A stretch of 64,000 nucleotides of DNA, taken from assembly GCA_965227935.1 (NCBI GenBank), contig CBDDGS010000019.1, forward strand, positions 1,798,001-1,862,000, given 5' to 3'. Positions 61,512 through 64,000 of this stretch are shown here, piece by piece. The notes beneath the pieces are model-generated. The model worked only from the letters and a program-made list of their open reading frames with translations. It did not search any database and was not told the DNA's origin. A program made the position numbers and the translations under genes. Numbering within the stretch: position 1 is the first letter of the stretch; the number at the start of each line of letters is the position of its first letter. The DNA is from JAWPMT01 sp965227935 (GTDB taxonomy: Bacteria; Bacteroidota; Bacteroidia; Cytophagales; Cyclobacteriaceae).

Positions 61512-64000
61512 TTACTTGTCCTCTCCAAATATCAAGGGCCCGACTTGATTTTCCTTCATCGTGTCACGCATGGAGTTGACTTCTTCGTTCTTTACTTTCT
61601 CCCACGCTTTCTGAACCTCTAACCATTCGGCATGTAGTTTCTCATAGACCTCGACATATTGATCAGCGGGCTTGAAGTCCGCAATGGCCACAGTCATGGC
61701 CAGGTAGCTCAGCTTCTCCATGATCATCCCAGGCAAGCGTATGGCGTCTTGCCCTTTACCCGTGTGCTTCAGTTGGATGATTTGATTTTCTACACTTGTC
61801 GCCACACTATCCAAGGCCTGCACATCACGCAGAACATCGCCCTCTATCATGGGCATCATGTCACGAAGTTGTCTGCGGAGTTTTTCGGCTTCATTGACAG
61901 CGATCGACATTTCTTCGAAGTCATCACGGATCTTGTCCAGTAGTGCCTTCTGTTCATTGATATTGCTCAGGCTTCCTTCTGTGTTGGGGTCTTTCAGTAG
62001 TTGGAAGCTTTGCGTCTGCTCAATATCCCCGGCTTTCATTGTCACCGTGTAGGTTCCCGGACTAGCCATTAGCGACATGGGTGCAACCAATGCATCCCTC
62101 GTGCGGTCATCCTTCATCGGATACCAATCCGCATAGATAGGCTTCGTGCGCATCACGATTTTGGTCGTCGGATCTTCTTTGAAATCCCACCAAACCCTGT
62201 TGATACCTGGCTTGCCCTTCTGTTTGATGGTTCTAATGGTCTCTCCGGCTTCGTTGGCTATCGTTAGCGTGACACTGTCCTCCATATCAGCGGACTGCCA
62301 GTAGTGCAGGGAGGTACCGGCTGGGGGATCGTCCCCAAACGAGGCTTCTTTAAAGAACTGCATGACCATGGACACCGGCTGCAATCGATAGGCGTCTTTG
62401 GGGTCAAACAAGTGGGCCGTTGCACCGGCTACCTCGTCGGTGAACTGCTGAATGGGCGTCAGATCATCCAGGATCCATATACCACGCCCGTAGGTACCAA
62501 CAACGAGGTCATTGAAATGCTCAGGAATATCCATCCAGTACATTGGACTGGACGGAAGATTCGTCATCAGCGACTGCCAGGTCGCCCCTTTGTTCAATGA
62601 AAAGTAAAGGGCATTCTCAGTACCCAGGTACAATACATTGGCATTCACAGGATCTTCCTTGATCATCCGGCAATAGCTCAGGGAGCTGTTTTCAATACCG
62701 GAAGTGATTTTCTTCCAGGAGTTGCCATAATTGCTGGTGACATAGACATAAGGTTGGAAGTTGCCCATTTCGTGCGCATCTACCGTGATGTATGCCGTAC
62801 CCTCCTCGTATTTCGACGCTTCGATATTCCGTACAGCTCCGTAGGCCGGCATATCTGGAATTTTCGAGGTTACATTCTTCCAATTGGCTCCATTGTCCTG
62901 ACTTACGTGCACAAGACCATCGTTCGTACCAGCCCATAGGAGACCTTGCTTCAGTGGAGATTCTTCAAGCGCATAGATGACATTGGCATACTCCACCCCG
63001 ATATTATCCCCCGTCAGGCCACCGGAGAACTGTTGCTTGCTAGCATCATTGAGGCTAAGGTCCGGGCTCGCTATCTCCCAGGTTTGGCCACCATTCGTCG
63101 TACGATGCACATGCTGGCTGGCAACATAAACGGTATTGTTATCATGAGGAGAAATCAGCAGTGGGAACGTCCACTGGAATCGGTACTTGACGTCGGCCGC
63201 TGGCATACCGGCCGTCAGTTCCGGCCACACTTCCACTTGTCTGAATTGTCCAGTCTTTTCATTGTACCGAACGACCACACCTCCCAAGGCACCAAATCCC
63301 GATGCACTTGACCAAACAATGTTGGGGTCTGTCGGGTCGGCAGTGGCGAACCCACTTTCACCCCCTCCTACATCGTGCCACATCCCTGTGGGAATGAACC
63401 CACCAAAGAAGCTCTGCATGCGACTGCGACTAGGACCTTTCATCGAAGGGCCATCCTGGCGATTCGTAAGGACGTTGTAAGGCACCTCGGTATCTGTGGT
63501 GACGTGATACAATTGCGCTACTGGGATCTGGACCCGGTGCCACGATTTACCACGGTTGTGACTAATGGACAGGCCACCATCTCCGACGACTATTTGGCGA
63601 TTGCCATTGGTTGGGTCTACCCACATCTCGTGATGGTCCCAGTTGGGAGCGCTTCCCGGTGCCGCGAGGGTAGCAGTCTTACCTCCGTCGATGCTCGTCG
63701 CATAGGCCGCGGAAAAGAAGTAGATCTCATTTGGGTTGTCAGGCGAGGCTGTACATCGGGTGTAGTAGGCGCCTCGGCCGGTGAGGTCCCGGTCCGAGTT
63801 GACCAAAGCAAATGACCCCCCGCGATCTTCCGAGCGCCATAGCTCTCCGGTATTTGTAGGCTTGCCATCCAGGGGAATGCCGTCTCCTGTTTCGATCAAT
63901 GCGTACAGTCGGCCCTGTTGAGCCGCTGTCATGGCCAGGGCAATCTTTCCTACCTCTCCTTCTGGCAGGCCATTTCCTTCGAGCTTGTTCCAGGTTTCAC
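61512..64000 (-). CDS. Large BNR/sortilin-like beta-propeller protein, N-terminus cut by right edge
   Basis: At least 828 residues are visible and the frame stays open to the last base, so the N-terminus lies outside the window. The visible part begins in a propeller (ETWNKLEGNGLPEG, GELWRSEDRGGSFALV). Further Asp-box repeats follow, such as HVHRTTNGGQTWEIASPDL, LVHVSQDNGANWKNV and YVTSNYGNSWKKI. VVGTYGRGIWILDDLTPI, the beta-sandwich MVMQFFKEASFGDD and a helical C-terminus match the architecture of the protein encoded at 58.3-61.5 kb, so the two are paralogues in convergent orientation. A catalytic role is unproven. Confidence 0.85.
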   Translation of the reverse strand, partial: ETWNKLEGNGLPEGEVGKIALAMTAAQQGRLYALIETGDGIPLDGKPTNTGELWRSEDRGGSFALVNSDRDLTGRGAYYTRCTASPDNPNEIYFFSAAYATSIDGGKTATLAAPGSAPNWDHHEMWVDPTNGNRQIVVGDGGLSISHNRGKSWHRVQIPVAQLYHVTTDTEVPYNVLTNRQDGPSMKGPSRSRMQSFFGGFIPTGMWHDVGGGESGFATADPTDPNIVWSSASGFGALGGVVVRYNEKTGQFRQVEVWPELTAGMPAADVKYRFQWTFPLLISPHDNNTVYVASQHVHRTTNGGQTWEIASPDLSLNDASKQQFSGGLTGDNIGVEYANVIYALEESPLKQGLLWAGTNDGLVHVSQDNGANWKNVTSKIPDMPAYGAVRNIEASKYEEGTAYITVDAHEMGNFQPYVYVTSNYGNSWKKITSGIENSSLSYCRMIKEDPVNANVLYLGTENALYFSLNKGATWQSLMTNLPSSPMYWMDIPEHFNDLVVGTYGRGIWILDDLTPIQQFTDEVAGATAHLFDPKDAYRLQPVSMVMQFFKEASFGDDPPAGTSLHYWQSADMEDSVTLTIANEAGETIRTIKQKGKPGINRVWWDFKEDPTTKIVMRTKPIYADWYPMKDDRTRDALVAPMSLMASPGTYTVTMKAGDIEQTQSFQLLKDPNTEGSLSNINEQKALLDKIRDDFEEMSIAVNEAEKLRRQLRDMMPMIEGDVLRDVQALDSVATSVENQIIQLKHTGKGQDAIRLPGMIMEKLSYLAMTVAIADFKPADQYVEVYEKLHAEWLEVQKAWEKVKNEEVNSMRDTMKENQVGPLIFGEDK

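Noticed and set aside
1..64000. Insertion sequences, phage genes, CRISPR arrays, tRNA or rRNA genes
   Set aside because: No transposase, integrase, phage structural gene, regular short-spaced repeats or RNA gene pattern was found.

Overview
The window looks like chromosomal DNA of an aerobic, probably marine, Bacteroidota bacterium of the Cytophagales type. This rests on TonB-dependent receptors with carboxypeptidase-like N-terminal domains, a GH97 enzyme, an HYC_CC_PP protein, a split UshA, weak Shine-Dalgarno sequences and several promoters with the Bacteroidota -7 element TAnnTTTG. The genus cannot be named from sequence alone. There are 44 protein genes, two of them cut by the window edges. 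I see no tRNA, rRNA, CRISPR, insertion sequence or phage gene, and no gene-free stretch longer than about 240 bases.

Region by region. 1-5.5 kb (minus strand): a DsrE-like exported protein, a RetSat/CrtI-type oxidoreductase, a GH33 sialidase, an altronate dehydratase and the start of a Tat-exported protein. 5.7-9.5 kb (plus): an MscS-type channel and a GH97 glycosidase. 9.6-18.7 kb (minus): a Cu/Ag efflux operon, HYC_CC_PP protein - CusA - TolC-like - CusB - DUF3347 protein - Cys/His-rich lipoprotein. 18.8-25.7 kb: an S9 peptidase, then on the opposite strand a GH78 rhamnosidase, a membrane class III nucleotide cyclase and a small outer-membrane-like protein.

25.9-37.5 kb (minus) is a sulfur island: a persulfide dioxygenase-rhodanese protein, a two-gene molybdenum complex resembling SoeABC with SoeB and SoeC fused, two SulP anion transporters, and a YeeE - DUF6691 - HMA - rhodanese operon. 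Three of its promoters carry the same 5-4-5 palindrome GTAAC-N4-GTTAC, and in all three it lies at exactly the same distance from a TAnnTTTG-like box. The proposed flow is persulfide to sulfite (dioxygenase), sulfite to sulfate (molybdenum complex), and sulfate export (SulP), switched on by a CRP/FNR-type regulator that is not in the window.

37.6-46 kb (minus, with a divergent AraC regulator): TonB receptor - GH63-type hydrolase - sodium:solute symporter - GNAT - glycerate kinase. The hydrolase and kinase together suggest breakdown of glucosyl- or mannosylglycerate. 46-52.2 kb: mannonate dehydratase (ManD), an acetyltransferase, an alpha/beta hydrolase, an acyl-CoA synthetase and an S10 peptidase. 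52.3-56.4 kb (plus): a Zur-like regulator translationally coupled to a TonB receptor, then a lipoprotein built from two copies of one domain; matching 9-3-9 palindromes precede the regulator and the lipoprotein. 56.4-64 kb: a split UshA-type 5'-nucleotidase pair and two convergent, related BNR-propeller proteins, the second cut by the right edge.
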